Positions 53,946 through 63,682 are shown, counted from the stretch's first letter. The stretch is 64,000 nucleotides of DNA from JAPPHA01 sp965220985 (GCA_965220985.1 OZ244854.1:3348001-3412000), one strand, 5' to 3'. The notes: generated by a model not told the origin, from the sequence alone. A program made the numbers and translations.

Positions 53946-54749
53946 CTAGGAGATCTTGCTCCATGTTGGGGTCCGCTTCTCCAAAAAAGCGCTAATGCCC
54001 TCTTCGGCATCCGCTTCCAGCATGTTCATGACCATGACTTCGGAGGCAAACCGATAGGCATCGGGCAGGGTCATCTCCAACTGCTGGTAGAATGCCTCTT
54101 TCCCAATACGCAGTATTGCCGGCGACTTGGATGCGATTTTTTCGGCGAGTTCATCGGTCGCACCGCGAAGTTCCGCCTTTGGCACGACATCGTTCACAAG
54201 CCCGACCGAGCGGGCCTCATTCGCATCGATCATGTCGCCGCAAAGCAGCATCTTCATCGACGCCTTGCGTCCAACGTTGCGAGAAAGCGCCACCATCGGT
54301 GTCGAGCAAAACAGTCCGATATTCACGCCCGGAGTCGCAAAGCGGGCGTCATCTGACGCCACGGCCAGATCGCAAGATGCCACCAGTTGGCACCCGGCAG
54401 CAGTCGCGATGCCGTGCACCTCGGCAATCACGGGCTTGGGCAATCTGGTAATTTTCATCATCAGGCGGGAACACGACTCCATCGTCCCCTCAAAAAATGC
54501 CCGCCCGCGATCGTCCTGTTCTCTGGCCTGAGCGAGCTCCTTTAGATCGTGTCCTGAACAGAAACCGGGCCCGTTGCCGGAAATGATGATCACATGGGTA
54601 TCTGGACAATCCGCGAGTCTCTCGATGGCATCCGTGAGCCGTTCGATCAGCGCAATCGACAGGCTGTTGCGACGCTCGGGGCGATTGAGAGTCAGTCGGG
54701 CGATCGCCCGATTGTGGTGGCGCGATTCGACGAGGATTTCTTCTTCCAA
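53946..54749 (-). CDS. Enoyl-CoA hydratase/isomerase family protein
   Basis: A 267-residue crotonase-fold protein. The oxyanion-hole segments are GPGFCSGHDLKEL and VHGIATAAGCQLVASCDLA. Crotonase hydratases normally have catalytic Glu residues after the second segment; this chain has FCSTPMVALSRNVG there, in which the first expected Glu is not obvious, so it may catalyse a different acyl-CoA reaction. The start is TTG 54749, 9 nt after GGAGGA. A small hypothetical gene ends just upstream on the same strand. Confidence 0.83.
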   Translation of the reverse strand: MEEEILVESRHHNRAIARLTLNRPERRNSLSIALIERLTDAIERLADCPDTHVIIISGNGPGFCSGHDLKELAQAREQDDRGRAFFEGTMESCSRLMMKITRLPKPVIAEVHGIATAAGCQLVASCDLAVASDDARFATPGVNIGLFCSTPMVALSRNVGRKASMKMLLCGDMIDANEARSVGLVNDVVPKAELRGATDELAEKIASKSPAILRIGKEAFYQQLEMTLPDAYRFASEVMVMNMLEADAEEGISAFLEKRTPTWSKIS

Positions 54750-54766
54750 TGCGATGTCTCCTCCAC

Positions 54767-55024
54767 TCAAGAACCTGCCAACTCCAGCCCATCGACAGCG
54801 GCAGTCTCGCTCGTGCAGCTTCCTGCTGAACACAGCACATTTCCGAAGATCCGAGACAACGCGCCAACGCCCAAGAGAGTTGTCGTGCCATTCTGAAGCA
54901 GCACCTTCAAAACAGCAACCTGCCGAATCCACAACGGGTCGGTGATATCGAGGTCAGCTGCATCGCGCCGCAAACAGAATTCGATGTCGTCGGACGACGC
55001 ACCGACATCGAAGATTTCAGGCAT
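54767..55024 (-). CDS. Hypothetical small protein upstream of the enoyl-CoA hydratase
   Basis: An 85-residue frame starting ATG 55024, with AAGGGA 6-7 nt upstream, and ending 17 nt before the hydratase start. This ribosome site and the tight spacing argue for a real, co-expressed gene. The protein has an acidic N-terminal third and a moderately hydrophobic middle (IRQVAVLKVLL). I recognise no family. It could also be a chance frame. Confidence 0.4.
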   Translation of the reverse strand: MPEIFDVGASSDDIEFCLRRDAADLDITDPLWIRQVAVLKVLLQNGTTTLLGVGALSRIFGNVLCSAGSCTSETAAVDGLELAGS

Positions 55025-55136
55025 TTGCGATCCCTTGGAGATTGATCACATCCGCAGACAGCTCGAACAGGGAGAGATTGCACGGACAACCGAGTTCGCT
55101 TAATTCCCCCCTGCAAACAAATTGCCGGAGGCAATC

Positions 55137-56168
55137 GTGCCTGAACAGTACAAAATCGCCATTCTCGGTGCGAGCGGCTATACCGGCGCCGAACTTCTGC
55201 GTCTGATGGCCTTGCACCCGTCCATGGAAGTCGCGGCGCTTGCCGCCGACAGAAAAGCCGGAATGTCGGTTGGCTCCGTTTTCCCGCACTTGCGGCACCT
55301 GGATCTGCCCCTGTTGGCGAGAATCGACGATATCGATCTGACCGAAATCGATCTCGTGTTCAGCGCTTTGCCGCACAAGACAGGTCAGGAAGTGGTCAAG
55401 AAGGTCGTCGAGACCACGAGAGTTGTCGACCTCTCCGCAGATTTTCGGCTCAAGGACGTGCGTGAATACGAACGCTGGTACGGCGTCACCCACGCGGCTC
55501 CATCGCTTGTCGACGAAGCCGCCTACGGCTTGACCGAGTATTACCGTGACCACATCCGCGATGCTCGACTGGTCGCGGGAACCGGTTGCAATGCGGCCAC
55601 CGGACTCCTCGCCGTCCTTCCTCTCCTCGAAGCCGATGTCATCGATCCCGATGAAGTCGTCATTGATCTGGCGACAGGGGTTTCAGGGGCAGGGCGGTCG
55701 CCGAGCGAAGCAATCCTGCACGCAGAGGTTTCTGAAGGTTTCCGCCCGTACAGCGTCGCGGCACACCGACATATCGCGGAGTTCGAACAGGAATTCTCCA
55801 AGATGGCCGGCAAGCCCGTCAGCCCGACCTTCGTTGCCCATCTTCTCCCCCAGAACCGAGGCATTCTCGCGACAATCCATGTCAAGGGAGACCCTGCAGG
55901 AATCCACTCTGCGCTTGCCAACCGTTACGCTGGCGAGCCTTTCGTTGTCGTGCTGCCTTTCGGAGAAATTCCTGACACCCACCATGTCCGTGGGTCGAAT
56001 TATTGCCACATCGGTGTCGTTCCGGACCGACGAGACAGTCGTGCAATCGTCATTTCGACACTCGACAACCTGGTCAAGGGCGCGTCAGGTCAGGCCTTGC
56101 AGAACGCCAACCTCATGCTTGGGATTCCAGAAACCATGGGACTGGCGGCTCCGGCACTCTTTCCGTGA
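55137..56168 (+). CDS. argC: N-acetyl-gamma-glutamyl-phosphate reductase
   Basis: Arginine-biosynthesis enzyme reducing N-acetylglutamyl phosphate with NADPH. The protein is 343 residues. The Rossmann motif is GASGYTGAEL (about 11-20), and the catalytic Cys151 lies in AGTGCNAAT. The C-terminal half has AHRHIAEFEQE and FVAHLLPQNRGI, giving the expected His residues. The start is GTG 55137 with GGAGG (55127-55131) 5 nt upstream. ccmE starts 10 nt after its stop. Confidence 0.97.
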   Translation: MPEQYKIAILGASGYTGAELLRLMALHPSMEVAALAADRKAGMSVGSVFPHLRHLDLPLLARIDDIDLTEIDLVFSALPHKTGQEVVKKVVETTRVVDLSADFRLKDVREYERWYGVTHAAPSLVDEAAYGLTEYYRDHIRDARLVAGTGCNAATGLLAVLPLLEADVIDPDEVVIDLATGVSGAGRSPSEAILHAEVSEGFRPYSVAAHRHIAEFEQEFSKMAGKPVSPTFVAHLLPQNRGILATIHVKGDPAGIHSALANRYAGEPFVVVLPFGEIPDTHHVRGSNYCHIGVVPDRRDSRAIVISTLDNLVKGASGQALQNANLMLGIPETMGLAAPALFP

Positions 56169-56178
56169 TCATCGATCG

Positions 56179-56619
56179 ATGCGCGGTCTCCGGAAAAAGC
56201 GTCGACTGCAGATCATCGTCGCAGCGGTTGCGTCGCTGGTACTGGCGACCGTCCTGATCGGCTATGCGGCGCGGGACGGAATCCAGTTCTTCCGCAGCCC
56301 CAGCGAAATCGTCGAGGATGGAGACATCCCGACTGATGCCACTTTCAGGGTAGGGGGACTGGTCGAGGAGGAAAGTCTTGTCGTCGAGGACTCGGGCGTT
56401 CGTTTCCTCGTCACTGACAGGAAGCACAGCATTCCAGTGACCTACTCTGGGATACTCCCGGATCTCTTTCGCGAAGGGCAGGGCGTGGTTGCGTTGGGGA
56501 CCCTCGAATCCGGGACGTTTCGCGCGACGGAAATCCTTGCAAAGCACGACGAGAACTACATGCCCAAGGAAGTGATCGACGTTCTCAAGGAGGAAGGAAC
56601 ATACAGGCCAACGAACTGA
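56179..56619 (+). CDS. ccmE: Cytochrome c maturation protein CcmE (CycJ)
   Basis: Periplasmic heme chaperone, 146 residues, anchored by an N-terminal membrane helix (about 10-28). The heme-binding His is in AKHDENYMP, the diagnostic HDENY motif. It passes heme from CcmC to CcmF/H. It follows argC by 10 nt and precedes ccmF by 240 nt. The ccmI (cycH) gene that often leads this cluster is not adjacent. Confidence 0.96.
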   Translation: MRGLRKKRRLQIIVAAVASLVLATVLIGYAARDGIQFFRSPSEIVEDGDIPTDATFRVGGLVEEESLVVEDSGVRFLVTDRKHSIPVTYSGILPDLFREGQGVVALGTLESGTFRATEILAKHDENYMPKEVIDVLKEEGTYRPTN

Positions 56620-56859
56620 TCCCGTCCGGCTCGTCAGCGTTTCCCTCAGAACTCGCGGTCGCGACGCAGTTGAACCACCTCGCCTGGAAGTTTTTGAAGA
56701 CGATGTCGCCTTTGTCATTTGCCCATGCAGGGAACCTGTTGGTAACGAGGCTGCATTCGTCGCGAAGCCGCGAGGATCGGGAATCCCCGGGCTTGCACCT
56801 CGACGGCACCATGGGATGGGTGCGAATGGACACGAAACTGCGCAACCGCGGGAATCGGC

Positions 56860-58845
56860 ATGAGCGTTGAACTGGCACAATTCGCGACAGTCATGGCATG
56901 TCTTGTTGCCATTGCGACAGTCATCATTCCCATGGCCGGGGCCGCATATGGCTGGACACGATGGATGCGGTTTGCTGCAACCGGAATGGTCATGCAGTTT
57001 GCCCTTCTGGGATTTGCCTTCGCCTGCCTGACCATGGCCTTTGTCACGTCGGACTTTTCGGTCAAGCTCGTTGCCAATAACTCTCACTCGTTGAAACCGA
57101 TGCTGTACAAGGTCACGGGAGTCTGGGGGAATCACGAAGGTTCGCTCATGCTCTGGGTATTGATCCTCGCATTTTGCGGATCGCTGGTTGCATCTTCGAA
57201 TCAAGGGCTCCCGTTGGTCCTGAAGGCCCGGGTACTCGCAGTTCAGTCGCTGATCACGTCGGTTTTCCTGGTCTTCTTGATCGCGACGTCGAATCCGTTC
57301 GAACGTTTGGCCATCCCGCCACTGGACGGAAACGATCTCAATCCATTGTTGCAGGATCCGGGATTGGCGTTTCATCCGCCATTTCTCTACCTCGGTTACG
57401 TTGGCCTTTCATTGACATACAGCTTCGCGATCGCCGCACTGATTGGCGGTCGTGTCGATGCGGCATGGGCGCGCTGGGTCAGACCATGGACCCTGTTCGC
57501 GTGGGTCTGGCTGACGGTCGGCATCGCGCTTGGCTCGTGGTGGGCATATTACGAACTCGGTTGGGGAGGCTGGTGGTTCTGGGACCCGGTCGAGAATGCA
57601 AGTTTCATGCCGTGGCTCGCAGCGACGGCGCTGCTTCACTCGGCCATTGTCACCGAGAGACGCAACCTGTTGATGAACTGGACGATTCTTCTCGCAATAC
57701 TGGCGTTTTCCTTCACCCTGATCGGAACGTTCATCGTGCGTTCGGGCGTACTGACATCGGTGCATGCCTTCGCCAATGACCCTGATCGGGGTATCTTCAT
57801 CCTCGCCATCCTGGCTGTTGCAACATGTGGTGGGCTGATCCTGTTTGCCTTGAGGTCGGGGGGCAGCAAGGCCTCGCAGGGATTCTCCGTGGTCAGCCGT
57901 GAATCCGGCTTGATTCTGAACAACCTGCTTCTTTGCGTCGCCGCATTTGTCGTGTTTGTCGGGACAATCTGGCCGCTCGTCGCGGAACTGGCCTGGGACC
58001 GAAAACTCTCGGTCGGCCCACCATTCTTCGACCAGGCATTCACGCCATTCATGGTGGTTCTCGCGCTCGTGCTCCCGGTCGGTGCAGCACTCCCCTGGAA
58101 ACGCGGGGATCTCGCCAGGTCCATCGCGAGATTTCGGGGCTGGCTCGCGGTCGCCCTCGCGCTCGGCGTGCTGACTTGGGTCATTCAGTCCGGTGGTCGG
58201 ATGCTTGGCCCGGTCGGCGTGGCTCTTTCTGCGTGGCTGATATTGGGGGCGCTGCGTGAACTGCTTTTGGGAACCCTGCGTCGGGATTCCACCAAGGCAA
58301 TGCCCAAGGTCGATCTGGCGCGCCTTCCTCGAAGAGTCTGGGGAAAGACGCTTGCGCATGCCGGTCTTGGGATCACGATTTTTGGCATCTCCGCGATCAC
58401 GGCCTGGGAATCAACCGACATCCGCCTTGCGCAACCGGGTGACAATTTCAGCATCGCGAATTACGAATTTCGCTTCACGGACATCGAACAGGTGGTCGGG
58501 CCGAACTATGTTTCAGTCATGGGAACCTTTGACGTAGCGCGCTCGGGCAGGCTTGTTGCAACCTTGAACCCGGAAAAGCGTACGTATCTCGTGTCCGGAT
58601 CGCAAACGACCGAAGCCGCCATCGATACCGGAATGACCCGCGATCTTTACGTGGTTCTTGGCGACCGGCGCGATGACGGAAGTTGGGTCGTTCGAACCTA
58701 TGTCAAACCGTTTGCAATCTGGGTCTGGGCTGGAGCAATGCTGATGGCGTTGGGAGGATTGGTCAGTCTTTCGGACCGAAGGTATCGGGTTGGCATCGGA
58801 CAGCGGCGCACTGCCGGGGAAGAGGGCAAGATTGTCGCGGCGTGA
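56860..58845 (+). CDS. ccmF: Cytochrome c heme lyase subunit CcmF (CycK)
   Basis: A polytopic membrane protein of 661 residues, about 15 membrane segments. The tryptophan-rich heme-handling motif WGGWWFWDPVENASFMPWL is at about 230-250, with conserved periplasmic His residues in surrounding loops (NHEGSLMLW; FHPPFLYLGYVG). With CcmH it ligates heme to apocytochrome c. ccmH lies immediately downstream (about 40 nt). Confidence 0.97.
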   Translation: MSVELAQFATVMACLVAIATVIIPMAGAAYGWTRWMRFAATGMVMQFALLGFAFACLTMAFVTSDFSVKLVANNSHSLKPMLYKVTGVWGNHEGSLMLWVLILAFCGSLVASSNQGLPLVLKARVLAVQSLITSVFLVFLIATSNPFERLAIPPLDGNDLNPLLQDPGLAFHPPFLYLGYVGLSLTYSFAIAALIGGRVDAAWARWVRPWTLFAWVWLTVGIALGSWWAYYELGWGGWWFWDPVENASFMPWLAATALLHSAIVTERRNLLMNWTILLAILAFSFTLIGTFIVRSGVLTSVHAFANDPDRGIFILAILAVATCGGLILFALRSGGSKASQGFSVVSRESGLILNNLLLCVAAFVVFVGTIWPLVAELAWDRKLSVGPPFFDQAFTPFMVVLALVLPVGAALPWKRGDLARSIARFRGWLAVALALGVLTWVIQSGGRMLGPVGVALSAWLILGALRELLLGTLRRDSTKAMPKVDLARLPRRVWGKTLAHAGLGITIFGISAITAWESTDIRLAQPGDNFSIANYEFRFTDIEQVVGPNYVSVMGTFDVARSGRLVATLNPEKRTYLVSGSQTTEAAIDTGMTRDLYVVLGDRRDDGSWVVRTYVKPFAIWVWAGAMLMALGGLVSLSDRRYRVGIGQRRTAGEEGKIVAA

Positions 58846-58885
58846 CGACAGGCAGTTCAATTGGCAAGGACCGGGCAAAAGTTGC

Positions 58886-59398
58886 ATGACCGGTCGCGTG
58901 ATTGAGTTCGTTCGCCGACCCATCGGCTGCATTTCCCGTGCGATGACGACACTTGCGCTCGTTATCATGCTGGTCGGATTGACGCCGGACATGGGAGTTG
59001 CCGTCGAACCCGAAGAAGTGCTGGACGATGACGGCCTCGAATCGCGCGCGCTCGAAATCTCTCGTCATCTTCGGTGCCTGGTGTGCAGGAACGAGAGCAT
59101 CGAGAGTTCGAATGCACCTCTGGCTGCCGATCTCAGAGTTCTTGTCAGGGAAAGGCTGAGCGAAGGCGACTCCGACCAACAGGTGCTCGATTACGTCGTC
59201 GACCGGTATGGCGAGTTTGTTCTCCTGAAGCCTCTGGCAGAGGGATCGAATCTCATCCTTTGGCTGGCCGGCCCGGCCGCATTGATCATTGGTGGCGTGA
59301 TTGTCGGGCTGACAATCCGCAGAAATCGCCAGGACCGACGGCTTTCTTCCCTGACACCGGAGGAAGTGGATCGACTGGATCAGTTGATGGGAAGATAG
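58886..59398 (+). CDS. ccmH: Cytochrome c-type biogenesis protein CcmH (CycL)
   Basis: A membrane-anchored thiol-redox protein that reduces apocytochrome c; about 170 residues. It has a signal/anchor (about 20-38), a helical bundle with the redox pair in LRCLVCRNES, and a C-terminal membrane helix (ILWLAGPAALIIGGVIVG). The usual family motif is RCxxCxNQ; here it is CLVCRNES, with Arg and Glu where Gln residues are common, a mild deviation. The start may be ATG 58886 or 58943. ccmG is not between ccmF and ccmH. Confidence 0.93.
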   Translation: MTGRVIEFVRRPIGCISRAMTTLALVIMLVGLTPDMGVAVEPEEVLDDDGLESRALEISRHLRCLVCRNESIESSNAPLAADLRVLVRERLSEGDSDQQVLDYVVDRYGEFVLLKPLAEGSNLILWLAGPAALIIGGVIVGLTIRRNRQDRRLSSLTPEEVDRLDQLMGR

Positions 59399-59665
59399 TG
59401 GTGCAGCAATGCATTTTCCAAAAGAACACTTCATGGGTGCGAGCGGCCAACGTGGAACCGTGCCTTCGCCGACGAGCCGCGAAGTCCTTGACGTCAACCG
59501 CTGGCATGTCACGTGGACCGTCGATCAGTCCGAAAGGTTTGTGGTTGCATCACGACAGTCATGACTTGGCCGCCATTGCCATCGATCAAGTGAACCACCG
59601 GATGGCACGACAGGCATGCGATTCATGCCGCGACCCGGGCATGGAGACAACATAGAGAAACCGCC

Positions 59666-60442
59666 ATGGAATACGAAACCCTGCAATTTTCCATTTCCGA
59701 TGACATCGCGACGATCAGAATGAATCGGCCGGATGAGTCGAATGCCCTGAATGCGCAAATGCGAGCGGAATTGCTCCACGCATTCGAACTGGCGGAAGAC
59801 GACGCCCGGGTCATCGTCCTGACTGGCGAGGGTCGGGTATTCTGTTCGGGGCAGGATATAGGAAACGCTGACGACATTACCGACATCGATGTCGAAACCA
59901 CGCTCAGGGAACAGTACTTGCCCTTGATCATGGCGATAGCGAACACGCCTGTTCCGACGATCTCCGCCGTGAACGGTGCCGCGGCCGGTGCCGGTTTCAA
60001 CCTCGCTCTGTGTACCGACATCGCGATTGCCAAGGAAAGCGCCTACTTCATGCCGGCCTTTGCCACGCTCGGGTTGATCCCGGACGCCGGGTCATCCTAC
60101 TGGCTGCCGCGCAAGATCGGCATGGCGCGGGCAATGGGCTCAGCCCTCCTGTCCGAACGGATATCTGCTGCCAAAGCAGATGACTGGGGGATGATCTGGC
60201 GCTGCGTTGCCGACGACGAGTTCGACGAAACCCTCAAATCGATTGCAGAAAAGCTGGCGAAGGGGCCAACCCGTGCCTTCGAACTGACCAGGCAGGCCTT
60301 GGCCCAAAGCCTCGATCATTCACTGGAACAGCAGTTGGAGCTCGAGTGTCATCTGCAGGGGAGGGCGAGCCGAACCCGCGACTTTCGAGAAGCCATCGCG
60401 GCATTCATCAACAAGCGGCAGCCTGAGTTCGAAGGTCGGTGA
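59666..60442 (+). CDS. Enoyl-CoA hydratase/isomerase family protein (PaaG-like)
   Basis: A 258-residue crotonase-fold enzyme. The oxyanion-hole motifs are GRVFCSGQDIGN and VNGAAAGAGFNLALCTD, followed by FATLGLIPDAGSSYWLP, in which Asp replaces the Glu of hydratases. This pattern fits PaaG/PaaB-type isomerases (1,2-epoxyphenylacetyl-CoA isomerase), although other acyl-CoA isomerases share it. No other paa genes are in the window. It stands alone, converging on gltA. Confidence 0.83.
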   Translation: MEYETLQFSISDDIATIRMNRPDESNALNAQMRAELLHAFELAEDDARVIVLTGEGRVFCSGQDIGNADDITDIDVETTLREQYLPLIMAIANTPVPTISAVNGAAAGAGFNLALCTDIAIAKESAYFMPAFATLGLIPDAGSSYWLPRKIGMARAMGSALLSERISAAKADDWGMIWRCVADDEFDETLKSIAEKLAKGPTRAFELTRQALAQSLDHSLEQQLELECHLQGRASRTRDFREAIAAFINKRQPEFEGR

Positions 60443-60510
60443 ATCCCTTGCCTCCCGCCGTGCTCAGGAACCTCCGCACGAACAGGCCAAGGCCTTGATT
60501 TGACATGCGA

Positions 60511-60532
60511 AACCGGTGACTATCCACCGGTT
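60511..60532. terminator. Hairpin between the convergent PaaG-like gene and gltA
   Basis: AACCGGTG (60511-60518) and CACCGGTT (60525-60532) form a perfect 8-bp stem with a 6-nt loop, positioned between two convergent stop codons. There is no T-run on either strand, so it is a weak or Rho-assisted terminator candidate. A palindrome CAAGGCCTTG sits nearby at 60488-60497. Confidence 0.45.
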
Positions 60533-60551
60533 CCGCGAACACTCGTTTGGA

Positions 60552-61853
60552 TCAGGATCGATCGGAGATCCGGACGTACCGTCGGTTAGTCTTGCCCGTG
60601 TAGCGCTGGCGAGGACGCCCGATCTTCTGGACCGGATCAGCCAGCATTTCCTTCCATTGGGCAATCCAGCCCACCGTTCTGCTCAGCGCAAAAATTGGCG
60701 TGAACATGGATGTTGGGAAACCGAGAGCTTCCAGGATGATGCCCGAATAGAAATCGACATTCGGATACAGTTTCTTTTCGATAAAGTAATCGTCCTGCAG
60801 AGCAATCCGCTCCAATTCCTTGGCGACCTTCAGAACCGGCTTGTCCTTGGTTCCAAGATAGTCGAGCACCTCGTCAGCCGACTCCTTGATAACCTGGGCT
60901 CGAGGGTCGTAGTTCTTGTAGACACGGTGACCAAATCCCATCAATCGGAAGGGATCCGACCGATCTCTCGCTCTCTTGACGTACTCGGGAACCCGATCGA
61001 CAGAACCGATCTCCTTGAGAGTCTCGAGGCAGGCCTGGTTGGCGCCGCCGTGTGCCGGTCCCCACAGGCAGGCGATGCCCGCAGCAATGCAGGCAAACGG
61101 ATTGGCTCCTGATGACCCTGCAAGACGAACGGTCGAAGTCGACGCATTCTGCTCATGATCGGCATGAAGCATGAAGATTCGATCGACGGCTCGGCTCATG
61201 ACCGGGTTGACATGATACTCTTCGGCCGGGACCGAAAAGCACATGTTCAGGAAATTGGACGCGTAGTCGTAGTCGTTTCTCGGATAAACGAACGGCTGGC
61301 CGACCGAATACTTGTAAGCCATTGCGGCAATTGTCGGAATCTTGGCGATCATTCTGATCGACGCGATCTCGCGTTGCAGCGGATCGTTGACGTCGGTCGA
61401 GTCGTGATAGAATGCCGACAAAGCGCCGACGACACCGCAGGCGACAGCCATCGGATGCGCATCCCGGCGGAAACCTCGATACAGATTGTGCAACTGCTCG
61501 TGCACCATCGTGTGCATGGTCACGCGGTTCTCGAAATCCTCGAGTTCTTCACGATTGGGCAGATCGCCATACAAAAGCAGATAGCAGACTTCCAGAAAAT
61601 GCGAGGCCTTGGCGAGCTCCTCGATCGGGTACCCGCGATACAGGAGTATGCCCTTGTCCCCATCGATGAAGGTGATCGATGAATCGCACGATGCCGTCGA
61701 CGTGAATCCCGGATCATACGTGAAGACGTCCGCGTCACGATAGAGATTCCGTATGTCGATGACATCTGGACCGGAGGTCGGGCTGTGTACCGGCAGGTCG
61801 TACGACTGACCGTCCAGCGTGAGGGTTGCGGTTCTGTTATTTTCTTTGGTCAT
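60552..61853 (-). CDS. gltA: Citrate synthase
   Basis: TCA-cycle enzyme condensing acetyl-CoA and oxaloacetate. The protein is 433 residues, the large type II hexameric form of Gram-negative bacteria. The catalytic triad is visible as His in GPAHGGANQA, His in GFGHRVYKNYDPRA, and Asp in NVDFYSGIILEALG. ATG 61853 follows AAGGGG. It sits downstream of gltX on the same strand, usual for Alphaproteobacteria. Confidence 0.98.
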   Translation of the reverse strand: MTKENNRTATLTLDGQSYDLPVHSPTSGPDVIDIRNLYRDADVFTYDPGFTSTASCDSSITFIDGDKGILLYRGYPIEELAKASHFLEVCYLLLYGDLPNREELEDFENRVTMHTMVHEQLHNLYRGFRRDAHPMAVACGVVGALSAFYHDSTDVNDPLQREIASIRMIAKIPTIAAMAYKYSVGQPFVYPRNDYDYASNFLNMCFSVPAEEYHVNPVMSRAVDRIFMLHADHEQNASTSTVRLAGSSGANPFACIAAGIACLWGPAHGGANQACLETLKEIGSVDRVPEYVKRARDRSDPFRLMGFGHRVYKNYDPRAQVIKESADEVLDYLGTKDKPVLKVAKELERIALQDDYFIEKKLYPNVDFYSGIILEALGFPTSMFTPIFALSRTVGWIAQWKEMLADPVQKIGRPRQRYTGKTNRRYVRISDRS

Positions 61854-61940
61854 CGATGCCCCTTGTTGGTCCCGAGAGGTGACGGTTGCAGTTGCGTACC
61901 GCCATCAAGCCGAGCACGTCAAATTGTCGTCATGAGCAAA

Positions 61941-61955
61941 CCTTGTGCCACAAGG
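61941..61955. promoter_or_regulatory. 15-bp palindrome upstream of gltA (candidate operator)
   Basis: CCTTGTG-C-CACAAGG is perfectly symmetric and lies 88-102 nt upstream of the gltA start, in the leader region. An overlapping repeat (TGTGCC-ACAA-GGCACA) shares its centre region. No regulator is identified; it could be a binding site for a dimeric repressor. Confidence 0.35.
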
Positions 61956-62140
61956 CACATTGCGGAAGTGAAACCTTAACACATCCGAGCCAGATTCAAC
62001 AGTGCGGTATCCGCTGAATCCGCCAAGTGGTGGACGGGTTGCTGATAAAACGATCATGAGGACATTTTGAAAGTGGGCCGCGTTTGTGCTGACCGCCGAC
62101 CGTCCACTCGCCAAACAGCAACTTCCTGAACCGACCCGCA

Positions 62141-63580
62141 TTACTCGCCCACGCGATCGATCTGCCTCGTGAATCGATCGAGTCGCATCAGGCACTCCTG
62201 TTCGCCAAGTAGACGAACCAGGTCTCCCACGGAGGGAGAATTCCGGTTCTCAGTGCCTGCAAGAACGGCTCTCAAGAGCTTGAAAATCTTGACAGGTTTG
62301 AGATCGGCCCTACCTGCAGCATCGCGAATTGCGTCCTCGACACCGCGTTCGATCGCAGACTGACTGACAATGTCGCTGCGAGCAATGTCCGAGAGTGCAG
62401 AAATCAGTTCGGGTGTCAGATCGAGTTCGGCAGACACACTGTCCACACGCGGAGGTTCAGGACGAACAAGCAGGCAATTTGCGCGGTCGACAATGTCAGG
62501 GAGGCGCTTCGCATTCTGCTTGAGGACAGGGACGGCCCGAGCCAGGACTTCATGCTGGTCAGGCGACAGAAATTGCCCCCGCGCCTCCATCAGCCAGTCC
62601 GACAGCTGCCGCATCAGTTCGTCATCGTCAGCGTTCTTCAGGTGAAAGGCGGAGACGTTTTCCAGTTTCTTGACGTCGAAACGCGCGGGCGAAGCCCCGA
62701 TCGATCCGAGATCAAACCACGAAATCGCTTCCTCTGTCGAAAATAGCTCGTCGTTCCCGTGTGACCAACCCAACCGTGCCAGGTAATTCCTCATGGCTTC
62801 GGGGGTAAATCCTTCCTTTCTGTACTCGGCAGCCCCCAAAGCGCCATGACGCTTGGACAATTTCTTTCCGTCCGGGCCATGTATCAGCGGAATATGGGCG
62901 AAGACCGGCAGGTCCCAACCGCAGGCCCGATAGATCAAGACCTGCCGAGCGCAATTGCCGAGGTGGTCATTGCCGCGAATGACATGGCTGATCCCCATGT
63001 CGTGGTCATCCACGACGACGGCCAGCATGTAGGTCGGGGTTCCATCAGATCGCATCAGAACGAGATCATCGATGGTCTCCGCATTCCAGCTGACCGGTCC
63101 GGCGACTGCATCGTCGATTTCGACTGTCCCGCTCAGTGGCGTCTTGAGGCGAACGACAAATGGCCTGTCCGGCTGGTCGTTCGGATCTGCATCGCGCCAC
63201 GGGCTCTGAAACAGAACCGCGCTATTCTCCCCGCGCCTTCGTTCACGCTCGGCAGCAATCTCGGCTTCGCTTGCGTAGCAGCGATATGCATGACCCGTCT
63301 CAAGGAGGTACCGCGCGACCTCACCATGACGCTCTTCACGTTGCGATTGGTAGACAATGTCTCCGTCATGGGACAGTTCCAGCCATTCGAGTCCGTCGAT
63401 GATGGCGTCGATCGCGTCATCCGTCGATCGCGAACGGTCGGTATCCTCGATCCTGAGCAGAAACCTGCCGCCGTGACGCCTTGTGAACAGCCAATTGAAC
63501 AACGCCGTTCGGGCACCCCCGATGTGGAGGATGCCGGTAGGCGAGGGCGCAAACCGTGTGACGATCTTTTCTTGATTCAT
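62141..63580 (-). CDS. gltX: Glutamate--tRNA ligase
   Basis: Class I aminoacyl-tRNA synthetase, 479 residues. The HIGH motif is in SPTGILHIGGARTALFNW (about 13-30), and the KMSKS equivalent is KLSKRHG. The catalytic domain is complete, followed by the alphaproteobacterial helical anticodon-binding domain. ATG 63580 is preferred over ATG 63586 because GAGGGG abuts the upstream one and is 6 nt before 63580. It precedes gltA with a 287-nt gap. Confidence 0.97.
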   Translation of the reverse strand: MNQEKIVTRFAPSPTGILHIGGARTALFNWLFTRRHGGRFLLRIEDTDRSRSTDDAIDAIIDGLEWLELSHDGDIVYQSQREERHGEVARYLLETGHAYRCYASEAEIAAERERRRGENSAVLFQSPWRDADPNDQPDRPFVVRLKTPLSGTVEIDDAVAGPVSWNAETIDDLVLMRSDGTPTYMLAVVVDDHDMGISHVIRGNDHLGNCARQVLIYRACGWDLPVFAHIPLIHGPDGKKLSKRHGALGAAEYRKEGFTPEAMRNYLARLGWSHGNDELFSTEEAISWFDLGSIGASPARFDVKKLENVSAFHLKNADDDELMRQLSDWLMEARGQFLSPDQHEVLARAVPVLKQNAKRLPDIVDRANCLLVRPEPPRVDSVSAELDLTPELISALSDIARSDIVSQSAIERGVEDAIRDAAGRADLKPVKIFKLLRAVLAGTENRNSPSVGDLVRLLGEQECLMRLDRFTRQIDRVGE

Positions 63581-63682
63581 CGACATCCCCTCAAACTCTC
63601 CGGCACACCAGTGCCATTGTTCTTCGCTGAACACGAGAGGTTTTGCGTGACCTCATGCGGCAGGGCAATGCACGAACCGAAA

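Noticed and set aside
54753..54755. ATC as a third non-canonical start (enoyl-CoA hydratase)
   Set aside because: A TTG at 54749 lies 9 nt after GGAGGA and gives a normal N-terminus, so no unusual start is needed.
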